This document shows, piece after piece, positions 39,591 to 51,000 of a DNA stretch of 64,000 nt; the first letter of the stretch is position 1, and each line of letters begins with the position of its first letter. The position numbers were made by a program, and so were the translations under genes. Below the pieces are notes generated by a model, which did not search any database, was not told the origin of the DNA, and saw nothing but the letters and a program-made list of their open reading frames with translations. This DNA comes from Caprella mutica. Taxonomy: Eukaryota > Arthropoda > Malacostraca > Amphipoda > Caprellidae. The stretch lies in assembly GCA_947561585.1 (NCBI GenBank), contig CANNZV010001477.1, positions 1 to 64,000 of the forward strand, given 5' to 3'.

Positions 39591-40521
39591 CCACTAACAA
39601 GCCTACAGCACTAACAAGCCTACAGCACTAACAAGCCTACAGCACTAACAAGCCTACAGCACTAACCAGCCTACAGCACTAACCAGCCTACAGCACTAAC
39701 AAGCCTACAGCACTAACAAGCCTACAGCACTAACAAGCCTACAGCACTAACAAGCCTACAGCACTAACAAGCCTACAGCACTAACCAGCCTACAGCACTA
39801 ACAAGCCTACAGCACTAACAAGCCCACAGCACAACATTCAGCACAACACTAACAAGCCTACAGCACAGCATTCAGCACAACACTAACAAGCCTACAGCAC
39901 AACATTCAGCACAACACTAACAAGCCTACAGCACTAACCAGCCTACAGCACTAACAAGCCTACAGCACAACATTCAGCACAACACTAACAAGCCTACAAC
40001 ACAACATTCAGCACAACACTAACAAGCCTACAGCACAACATTCAGCACAACACTAACAAGCCTACAGCACAACATTCAGCACAACACTAACAAGCCTACA
40101 GCACAACATTCAGCACAACACTAACAAGCCTACAGCACAACATTCAGCACAACACTAACAAGCCTACAGCACAACATTCAGCACAACACTAACAAGCCTA
40201 CAGCACAACATTCAGCACAACACTAACAAGCCTACAGCACAACATTCAGCACAACACTAACAAGCCTACAGCACAACATTCAGCACAACACTAACAAGCC
40301 TACAGCACAACATTCAGCACAACACTAACAAGCCTACAGCACAACATTCAGCACAACACTAACAAGCCTACAGCACAACATTCAGCACAACACTAACAAG
40401 CCTACAGCACAACATTCAGCACAACACTAACAAGCCTACAGCACAACATTCAGCACAACACTAACAAGCCTACAGCACAACATTCAGCACAACACTAACA
40501 AGCCTACAGCACAACATTCAG
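39591..40521. repeat. 17/34-bp minisatellite
   Basis: The left part (39591-39835) repeats the 17-base unit ACTAACAAGCCTACAGC. The right part repeats a 34-base dimer made of that unit plus ACAACATTCAGCACAAC. This shows a switch from monomer to dimer as the expanding unit. An ACTAACC variant occurs in the left part. Confidence 0.92.
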
Positions 40522-40910
40522 TTATGCATTTTTTGAGTGTAAAAAAATTTAAGAATCTGCAATACAACGACAGAAGCTCAATCAATTGTCTCCAATCGGC
40601 TCAAGATACAGAAATGACAATTAATATACAACTAGATGATGGTCACTCATAGAGCGCATACATTCGCCGTCGCTAATAAAAGATTTTGACCTTTAACATG
40701 TTTGCTCCCAAAATCTAATAAACTTGTTCCTGAATCGTTCCATACCGAGAGAAAATAGCAGTAACGGTAATTGAATTGAAGTTCCTACTATGCTTAGGTC
40801 TATTGTTTGAGTTTGTATTAATATCTATCTTCTTTTTATGATATTTTAAAGTTGTAGAGATATTTCATGTTTAACTAAATGACAATTTAATATATCTGTT
40901 TGTTATTTTA

Positions 40911-41485
40911 ACGCTACTTGCAGTTTTAGAGGATAGCGCTAGGGTTATGCTCTTCAACTACGATGTCTTAATTTTCGTGTTAAGGCCTTGTTACACGGTG
41001 CGAGTAAACGTGCGAGTTGGCCTAGCCAGTTTCTGTAGTACAGCTACTCTCACAGTGTGACCACATCAGTCGAGTAACTGTCATGGAAATTCAATGCTAT
41101 GAACATTGAGCAACTGGCATGCGAGTACAGCGGGACAGCTGCTGCCTACTGTCACGACAGCAACTCGCACCGTGTAACAAGGCCTTTTGGTAGGCTCGTA
41201 GGCTTCATTCACTGTCACCTCTTCATTTTCCTCTTCCATCCGTGAGTGCAGCCACCGGTGTTTGTGTCCCGTTTCGTCACATTCCTTGGTAAGTGACTGC
41301 ATTCACGGAGTAGCTTTTCTGCATCCATGATCTTTGTCACCGACGGTGGTAAGTGACTTTGTTCATGGAGCCACTTTCCTTTCTGACTGCTTCTTCTAGT
41401 CCCCTGTATTTAATTTCCTTTTCTCGTCAGCGATATTGCCTTTGGTTCCGAAGCAGACGTTAAACCCCTACTAAATTAATTGTAT
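40911..41485 (+). repeat. Interspersed repeat family A, copy with nested MITE
   Basis: It begins TAACGCTACTTGCAGTTTTA, as does the copy at 54926, and ends GCAGACGTTAAACCCCTACT. The order of blocks matches the 54926-55260 copy except for the MITE at 40982-41187. Internal GGTAAGTGACT motifs occur twice. No coding role is apparent. Confidence 0.85.
40982..41187. mobile_element. Nested MITE, 206 bp, with empty site elsewhere
   Basis: The inverted ends are AAGGCCTTGTTACACGGTGC and its complement. The copy of family A at 54926 lacks this segment and runs GGGTTAGGTAGGCTCG across the site, so it shows the pre-insertion state. The superfamily is not assigned. Confidence 0.85.
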
Positions 41486-41845
41486 CTGTTTGTTAAAACC
41501 TAATAAAAATTAAGAACTAGATTATATAGTTTTTGTTAAGAAAGAATTTACCTAAGTTTAAAGATAATTTACCAAGCCTAAACTTACTAATACAAGGAAC
41601 TCAAAGAAAAATTGAGAGTACGCTTTTTCTTCGTTTTGTCTGCTCATTTTCAGTTTCTTGTCTTATTAAATGGGCTTCAGAAAATATTCGATTTTCTTTC
41701 TAGTTGAATGGCAGAAGATTTTTAGTAGAGACTAATATTTCGTTGATTTTGATTTTGATGCTATATGTTGTTTTGTAGTGTTCGGCTGTTGCAATATTTT
41801 GAAAATGGTTTCTGATTCTGTCAACCGAAGCCACTCCGTATAGCC

Positions 41846-41920
41846 TACACACAAAGAAAGGATTACTTGAAACAAATCTAAGTTGACCTGTATCAACTAA
41901 TTCTTTCTCTGTGTGTATGT
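41846..41920. repeat. Small hairpin repeat
   Basis: TACACACAAAGAAAGGATTA and TTCTTTCTCTGTGTGTA form an inverted pair with a short loop. A related end (TACACACAGAGAAAGGATTA) lies at 30982. It is probably a short MITE family. Confidence 0.55.
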
Positions 41921-42227
41921 GGGTGTACTCTGCTGTTGTTGGTTGTAGGTTGTCAGTAATTATCTTTTTATATGCGCTTTTTTCATACAAGTTATCGAGA
42001 AGTAACGCAAGCACTGTTATATTTTATCTGAAAAGTTTGTTTAGTGTGTATGGGGAGTGTTTTGTAATGTGGAGTTTGTATTAACAGAGTTTAAATTTTT
42101 GTGTACTCGAGTTCTTACTTGAATGAATCACTGTTACGTCTTAACTTGATAATGTTTATACAGTGTATATCTTTACTCATTCTTTATCTATATAGAGTTT
42201 ATTTTTATAGATTTATCTATTTTTGAG

Positions 42228-42837
42228 TAGGCGAGTTCTAAGGTCGAATTCCAATGCGGCGGCTGAAGCGGCTCGAGCCGCTCTACGACCGTTAGTTTCA
42301 CTTAATTAATTAAATTATTGATTATTTTTTTAATATTAATTAATGAATTAATGTTAATTTATTTAATTATGATAATTTATTTATTAGTATTGATTAATTC
42401 ATTAGTATTAATAATTTGTTAATATTAATTTAACTATCAATATGAATTAAATAAAATTAATTTAATTAATTTTGGTTGATTTAATTAATTAAACTATTTA
42501 TTAGTATCAATTAATTTATTAATATTGAATGGAAACAGTACCAAAGATACCTGAATTAAAAGCAAATTTTGTCAGTTTTCAAAAATATAATGGAGCTGTA
42601 AAAATTACTACTATAAATCAGCAGCGGCTCCGGTTTGAGCCGCTGGCCTGAAGCCGCGTCTGCAGTACGGCTGCAGACGCTCCACTGGAAAGGGGTACAT
42701 GGGATATATCGGATAGCAGTCCAAAAGGAGAGCCGAGCGGCTCTAGCCTCTACATCCAATGCATTGGAATTCAACTTTAAAATGAGAACCGCACGGCTCT
42801 AGCCGCCGCATTGGAAGTTGACCTTACTCGCCTATAC
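42228..42837. mobile_element. MITE, about 610 bp, GC-rich ends and AT core
   Basis: The ends share AGTAGGCGAG and TTCCAATGCGGCGGCT in inverted orientation (42228-42270 and 42797-42837). The inside is an AT-rich stretch of ATTAATTAA repeats and a second GC-rich hairpin near 42620-42680. The small minus-strand frame here is a by-product of the repeat. Confidence 0.7.
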
Positions 42838-44600
42838 TCTTAGTATTGATGACTGTTAAGTTTTAACTACATAGAGATTACCTTTGTTTAGAGATTATAT
42901 CTTATAGATATCATTCATTTAGAACTATGGTCGAGATTTCTTGTTTTAGTCCTAGTTGTTAGATCGTCTGTATAGACGAAAGAAGGCATTTGTATTCTTT
43001 TTGGTTTTAATAGCATTTGTTAAACGTAATCCACCTTTTTATTTTTATCCCTGTATATTCTTCACGTAATCTAGGAATTCTTTATTAGTATATACTGTCA
43101 GTATATGAGAAGAGGTACTCAATCTCATTTGTTTAATCAATCTAATTGCCTTTTACGTCTCATTTATAGGTTCAGAACTCTTTAGCAATAGAAGGAGTTT
43201 TTTGAACTATTGTTCAATTCTAAATTCAATTACTTTATAGTGAATGAAGAAAAATGTTTATTTTTATTTTCTAAAGATACACTGCAATTATCTCTATCCA
43301 CCCAAGTCACGAACACATGCACTTGCTTGTGAATTATGTTTGTAGATCTTGTGGAATCGGGCGTGTCATATTAGTTGAGTTTACATCTGGTCTATTTATT
43401 GTGATAAAGCTATGTCAGTGGCACCAGAGATGTGAATCTATATAAGAACTATGAAAAGTTTTGTACAGATTCATCTACATATATGTACGTATCTTGTAGC
43501 ATCTGATCATATGACTCGTTTGGTGGAAAAAGAACCTAAGCCACATTTTAAAATTGTTCAGGAGAACCATCCTATGTTTTTAGTTAGATTTTGGAGTTTT
43601 ACTGAGACATAACTGACGTGTAGGGTACTTTTACCTATTTATGCATAAAAATACTGATGGAACAATAGAAAGTATTCAGAATTATTTTAGGTAAAATATT
43701 AACTTTTTCCACGAAAAATTTCATTTTCAAATTTTGGCGCTTCCTCCAGCGAACGCGTCTTATATAGTATCTGGCTGTTATGACGTCACGCACACAACAT
43801 ACCTCGATTAACCTAACTATATATTAATTCTATTTTCCTCTATGAAACCTAGATGGCATAAAATAATTATCCTAGGATGGTTATTGATTTAAATTCAAAT
43901 ATAAAACTAAATATTAAACCACTATTAATTTTAAATACACTTGCTGTTCCTATTTCCAAATTCTGATTTTTTTGTATAAATTTATATTGTTTAATAAATA
44001 TTTATTTACATTTCTTTATTAGGCCGCTTATATTGATTGCATACTTTGTATACTTATGCTCTTCGGCATTAATGAGCTCGATTGAATCAGGTTGCACATT
44101 CGAATTAGAAATAACTGCTCTCAATTGATGTTTAGGTATTTAAATCATCTTCATCTTTAGATAATTTACACTTTATTAATTTATTAAATAAAAACTATAT
44201 TAACAACAATACCTGAAGGAAAATAAAATTTCAGTAGCACTATTTAAAATTAACCATATAATGTATAATACACATGCGCTGTCAGTTTGTAAAATTCAGA
44301 AAAAATCATCCCATAGAGTCTACCGGGTTTCCTAGTAAGTAGTTAGGTTGATCACTGTAACGCTTCTGTTAATTCTATTTCACGTCGTACTCAATAGGGA
44401 AGAGTTACTTTTTCATCTCATATAATGCTGTCATATGTGTTAATATCCCTCCGATGTCTCCAGATATTTTCAAAGTCATGTAGTTTCACAGTCAGTCAGG
44501 GTCTTGAATTTACTGATTTGGGGAAAGATCGAAGTCTCTCAGCCGAATATGATGGATATTCAGCGAATATATGTTTCACTGTTAATGGGAATATATACAA
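42838..44600. other. Non-coding downstream flank of the receptor gene
   Basis: No exon was recognised on either strand. TGTTATGACGTCACGCACAC near 43778 is the complement of a motif near 3973 and marks a dispersed repeat fragment. Confidence 0.45.
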
Positions 44601-44862
44601 CAGGGTTTCCCAAAGTGGTCTGCTGTGAACTTATGAACCAGAAGTAGGTTCACAGCGAACCCCTCTTTGTTCGTGACTTTTTAGACAATTTTCAATAGTT
44701 ATATAGTTTCCTTTGGTCGGTGAGTAACGGATGGGTAAAAAAGTTTGGTCACCACTGCTATGTACCATATATGTATAAATATGTATTCATTTTCTGAATT
44801 ATATGCACTATACGTCAATTTTCAGTTTAGGTTCGTGGGAAATGAAAGTCTGAGAACCACTG
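44601..44862. mobile_element. hAT-like miniature element(s)
   Basis: The left end is CAGGGTTTCCCAAAGTGG and the right end, inverted, is CAGTGGTTCTCAGACTTT. These are the CAGxGxTTCxCAA-type termini of hAT elements. CTCTAGAG to the right has the form of a hAT 8-base target site, but the matching left copy is not seen. An internal TTTGGTCACCACTG near 44744 suggests a second nested end. The last coding exon of the receptor gene runs into this element. Confidence 0.5.
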
Positions 44863-45046
44863 CTCTAGAGGTTCAACTCTGGTAACTACAGCAGAGTTTG
44901 TCCTCGTTGTAGAGTTCACTGAGACATTTCTCCTAACATTTGTGCTTCCATTTGATGTTCTGCGAACATAGAGAACCTCAAGACTGAATACTATAGCAGC
45001 CACGAGAATACCGAGGCCCAGAATGATGTAGGCTGTTATTATGTTG
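44827..45046 (-). CDS. IR exon 15 (last membrane helix, stop)
   Basis: The acceptor is TTTCTTTTTCAG. It encodes NIITAYIILGLGILVAAIVF and LEVLYVRR, the last membrane segment, then a Ser/Thr/Asn-rich tail. The stop TAA is at 44827-44829. From about 44862 downward the frame (QWFSDFHFP) lies in the end of a hAT-like element. Confidence 0.85.
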
Positions 45047-48000
45047 CTGAAAAAGAAAGAGGCACCGGTAAAAATTTATTGGGATGTCTCGTTCTTTTGA
45101 GTCATGGCTCTTTATATACTGTGAATGGTCCGTTTTCCGAAATCACTTTTTGGAACGACACTTTCGGCGAAAATTTTATAAACACTGTACGTTATGAATA
45201 TAATGAGTAGGTTTGTGACAATATGCGTTTAAAATCATAGATCTTAAGAATATCATAGACGAAACGAAATGAAATGGTATCGAATGCGATATACCGCTGG
45301 TGTAGAACCCATAAATACTCTTTAATTAAATCGGTCTATATTATTTTCAGAATCTATGATTTTAAACGCATATTGTCACAACCCTAATAACGAGATATAG
45401 TGCACCTAAGGTTAGGTTAGCGGTCTAGTTTGGGGGGGGGGGGGTTTCTAGGTTCGATTGTGACAAAGTGTTTCACTGTTTTTTATCATAAAATTTGTAA
45501 ATGTTAACATTATTTTGATAAAATATTGTCATATTTTCGGCTAAAGTGTCGTTCGGGGAAAGGACCCAGAACTATTATTTACTAACCTGAAGTCAAGTTC
45601 GGTGAAAGATGAGACAGATTTACTCTTGCAGGAGGTACTTTTGCCCCACCACTTCTGGTGAATCCTTTGCAGCACTCCCCCCATCAGGAGCTTGAAGATC
45701 CTAAAAAATTGGTCAACTATACCTTATATTTCGATAGAATTTATGATATGGGGCAAATGATTAAATTTAAGCTAGATAGAAATAGGTCTAGTTTCAATAT
45801 AGTATTGTTCTGGCTAAAACTAGATACAATGTCAAAGTTTTACCTCAGTTAGTTAGTACTAGTCCTAATATATAACTTAGATTATATTTAAATTGGATAA
45901 TATAAGAAGTATAGAGAAACTCTATGAATATAAAATAATGAGAAACAATAAAGTCAATCAGCTGCCACTGAATGTATAGGTAGATTATTTCAATTTAAAC
46001 TCACTCTTCGTCAATAACTTTAGCAAATGGGAGGTGTTTGATGTAACCCAGATGAAGAAAAGCTGGAAAATAGTCACCCGGTACCTGTAATTTTGAGAAC
46101 ATCTTGTGAAATTTTCCCTATAAAAATATTACACGTCTTCAATGTTGCAATAGAGTAAGCTTACTCGTTTCTAGGAAAATTAGGTCTCGTTTAACAATGA
46201 CTTAATTAAAGAACAATAATAGAAATAAAAATAATACCAAAAATCTAAAATGTGTAGTGTATTTATTAAACGCGGATGACATCACTGACTGCTATAAAAT
46301 GAAACGCAACATTTGTAATTTTAAAATGTTTGGACATTTATTTAACATGAGATTTGAGCAGAAAATTCGGTCTCTAAACTTTCGGTCTGAGGTATTAATA
46401 AAAAAACTTATCAGTTAGATGTATCAGAGGCAATTATGATGTGTGCAGTATAACAAACTAGCGGATTCAACAAACTACATAGCGGCCATTTATGTTAAGA
46501 GTTTCAAAATAATCTTCATTTCATTCCGAGACCCAGATTCTCGGCCACCAGCTGCCTCACCTCCGTGATAGAGCAATTTCCCTTTAGCAGGTACAGGACG
46601 GAAGGATTCTCGCAAAAGAAAGCGTACTGCTCCTTCAGGACCTTATCCAACCCCTGCTCATCAGTGAATACATATGAACTGTTGTCTGATTGAAGCTGTT
46701 TGTAAAAAGTCTTAAACACTTTATCGTCTGAATCCTGAGAGAAATGTCATTAGTAGTCTTTAAGTTTGTTACAATATGCTTTTAAAATCATAGATGCCGA
46801 AAATATTATAGACGGAGAGAATTAAAGAGTATTGAATGGTTCTACACCAGCGGTATATAATATTCGATACCATTTCATTTCGTCTGTGATATTTTTAAGA
46901 TCTATGATTTAAAAGATTATTGTCACAAACCTAGTAGGTAATTATATATTATCAGAGGTGGGCCTTTTTGGACTACATCATTACTACCCATCCCATCATC
47001 TTATTATAGATGGGGCGTGATCCGGACCGCGGACTTGTTCCCATTTAAATCGGTGAAAAAATCTACGGATTAAAAGAACAATTTCACAAGATCTCTTCAT
47101 AACCAGATAATATAGCTTTACCTTCAGCATTTTTGTAGTAGAGGTTCCAACTGCCATTCCAACTTTCCACTCGTCATCCATGACTGCTGAGGCCAGACTG
47201 TCGAAAGGTAGCTGAGAAGGATTGGGAATTAGGAAAAGTTACAGCTTTTGTATTTTATTAGAATAAAGGGCAGGGTTTTTTAAGTCATTCCACCAGACTT
47301 TTTGCTAAGCTTCTCCTACTTTTTCAAGAGACTTTTTAATCATACAATAAATTATTACTAACTAACTAAAATAAATAACAATTATATCGTTTTTTTCTTA
47401 TATGATTCAAAAGTCTGGTGGAAACAGTAGGAGGAGCTTAGCAAAAAGTCTGGTGGAAAGTCTTGAAAAACACTGCGTGTGTACGGCCCTTTTGACTGTA
47501 ATTTTAGAACTACAACAAGTCCCAACAATCATACCGATTGTGATGAAGTGGTCAAGTAAGAGGTAAGTCTAGCGGTGTAGAAAGCGTACAGTATCACACT
47601 GCTTATCCAGAATATCATGAAAATGGCTTGCACTCGAGATGTCAATGGTAACCGACCTGACCCTGTAGAAAATAAAAAATATACAGTAGCGCTCCTCAAT
47701 TATGTAATAAAATATTTATGGAATTTCCAAAATATGGAATTCTATGGAATACAAAATTTGCAGAGTTTTTTAGTATTGAAGGCTGGTTTTAACGATAATG
47801 TTTGTATATATGATAAAAAACAGTGGTACAGATTGAGATTGTCACAATTAAATTTGGATTTAATATATTGATAGTGGTTTGTACTACTTTTTCTATGAAT
47901 AATACATATACAAAGTGGTACAAATGTGTACCACTTTGTAGTCAACGTCAATGCTATTGAAGTCGCCAATGCACGAGTCAAATTTGTTCACTATAGAGAA

Positions 48001-51000
48001 TAGTTCTCTTACTGAGCCGTCTACATTCACTATAGAGGAAGGCTTCACTGAAAATGGCGGATACTTCAAATTGTCTGTAAACCTTTTATATTTATAGACT
48101 TTATGTTATAGATATATATTCCTATTTGCCTACTTTCAGTACCATTTATATATTCCAAAAGTGTCAAAAAAGCCACCAATGTTCATACCCTGTTGTACCA
48201 AACATCCGTAGAGCATGAACACAACATTTTGCATCTGTTGGAAGTACATGTCCTCTTGATTTGAACTGTGTACCATCAGCAGCAAAACAGACGAAGATAA
48301 CACTAGGGACAGAACTATAGCTACCCAAGAGGTCCAATGGAACGATAGGACGTAGGTGTTCCATCCTAGAGTTGATAGGACTGCGTCACCGTCGATAAAC
48401 AGGCTATGAACTGACTTGTCTAGAACAAAAACAAATATTAGCAATGTTACTTAAACGTTTGTTAGTCTCTCCACACGTTACCCACTTGAATATTTTATTA
48501 CCCTATAGCAAGTTTCTTGAAAAATGAAAGAATAATGTAATAAATAATGCTAAATGGCTATCAATCTTAGAAAACTGATGGCCATTCATGACAGACTGAA
48601 GAAAATTTATTCACTAAACGGAGTAGTTCTCTTACTCAGGACTATACATTCACTATAGAGGAGTTCACTATAGAGCATTTCTACTGTGACTCCAAATCGA
48701 GTCCAACTCACCAATAATAGTAGAGAAGTCCATGACTCTGAGTCTGCCTCGAGTCATCGTGAAGCTGGCAATGGCCACCTCAGCCTCCTGGTGATATCAT
48801 TACAATAGACTACCGAAGTGAAGTGATTTGGGTTCCATCTTTGATTATCGACGAAATATTCCCATGTTATTCGTACGGGAAAAAAAGTAGGTGGTAAAAC
48901 ATCCCTTACAGTTGACTATTTACTTACGCTTGGAAAATTCTAAGTCAATATTTCGATACCTAATATCTAAACGCATTCATTGATAAAAAGTTCATAGAAA
49001 TGTGTATACGAATAAAAAAATTATGAGCAATTTAATTAGAAATAACGTCAATTAAGAGACAAATCCGTAAATTAGCTAGGTAACCTGTACAACATATTTT
49101 TACGCGAGAAATTTGAAAGATTGGTTACCAAATAACATCAAATTCTCTCAGTTTTATGAGTATAACTTATTATTGAAGTAATTTTTATTTACTTTATACC
49201 CTTTCTATCTTAGGATAGGATTCTGAAACCGACCTAGGTATGGGGAAAGTAGGTACAGTGAACCTACCTTTGTAACTCATAAAATATACCTAGTTAGGTA
49301 ATTAAAATTTTGAAACTAGTTACTATATATTATTTTATCTTATATTAATTAAAATAAATATAATTATGATAGTGATATGATTGATATCATGTTTTGAAAC
49401 TAACTAGTTATTTTGTATTATACTATATCTTTAATCTTGTAATAATACATAAACCTAATACTTAGGTTTCTGAATCCTATTCTAAGATAGAAAAGTTATA
49501 AAATAAATAAAATTACTTCAATAATAAGATATACTCCCAAAACTGAGAGAACTTTACGTTATTTGGTAACCAATCTTTCAAATTTCTCGCGTAAAAAAAT
49601 GTTGTTCAGGTTACCTAATTTACTGATTTGTCTCTTAATTGACGTTATTTCTAATTAAATTGCTCATAACTTTTTTATTTGAATACACATTTCGATGAAC
49701 TTTTTATCAATGAATGCGTTTAGATATTAGGTATCGAAATATCGACTTAAAATTTTCCACGCGTAAGTAAATAGTCAACTGTAAGGGATGTTTTACCACC
49801 TACTTTTTCTCCCGTACGAATAACATAGGAATATTTCGCCGATAATCTAAGAAGGAACCCAAATCACTTCACTTTGGGGGTCTATTAAATGTAGAGTCTA
49901 TTGCTTTTAACAAAGATACTCTCTAGATATATAGTGTACTTCAGAATCCACTTCATTATTTTGTTTACTTCAATTCTAACTAGGGTAATTTACGAATATA
50001 TTTGACAGTTTCTTGGATACCAATTAAAATAAAATCATGGATTTCAGGTAAAATTTTGATTGAATTCTAAATGTGTGGATTGGATTTTTCATTCAATAAT
50101 TTGAATATAATTTTAATTTTTTTTCAATGCAAAGAGTGTCCTTACCTTCTTCTGCAATGCTCCCACCAGACCATTGAAAGAACCGTTGTCGAATTTGTCT
50201 TCACCGAACACGGTGTCGTAAGCTGGCGGAGAAACTAACACGAACCTGCGAGAAAAGGTGGCGAATTGATAAAATATATTATCAACGTTTATTCACATGA
50301 AAACAGCGTTTTTTAGAGTTAACTAAATGTATTTTAAAGTTAACTAACCCAGTAGTCCAACAAGTTTTCTGTTTACTTCAGATATAGCATTAAATATATG
50401 TATAATGGGGGGCGTGCCGCCCCTGCCAGGTCATCAAGAAATCATGAAGTGTGCAGTACAACAAACTAGCGGATACAACCAACTTTTGTTAATATAAAAA
50501 ATATAAAAATATTGGGGATGTTGGACTAATGAGAAATCCACAAAACATGATGTTAAAGAGACTTAATGATTTAAGCATCTATCAAACATAATAATTTAAA
50601 CGTTAGAAAGTTTGCATAATCAATAAATATGATTTTATAAATATATATGGATTTAGAGTTCTGAGGCAAAAAATGAAATGTTATGCAAATTACTCAATTA
50701 TAAGACACTCTTTTTATTTGGAAAGTGAACGTTCATAGTATAAGTTAAGAATCAATATGAATTTTAGATATCTTATAAATTGACTTGAGTACCATGAGTC
50801 CATGATCTATTGTAACAACAACTTCCCGAGTACTTTGACCCTTTAGAAGTTTAGAGTGTCGGAGTGGTATTTTCAAAGACTCTTAAATTTTTCTATTTTC
50901 TTAATTATTTCATTCGATATTTCATTCCTATTTTATGTCAGAGTAGCCATTTTAAGAAGTGGTATAACTCTTTAACGTTTAAGACATGTGGTCAATATTT

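Noticed and set aside
41081..41302. 73-residue minus-strand frame
   Set aside because: It spans the edge of a MITE and repeat family A, and the other copies of the family do not keep the frame.
46516..46560. Alternative end of the receptor at 46516 by reading through exon 12
   Set aside because: A good donor (GAG|GTGAGG) and downstream exons with the IR pattern and final membrane helix follow in phase. Read-through would remove that helix. It may exist as intron retention.
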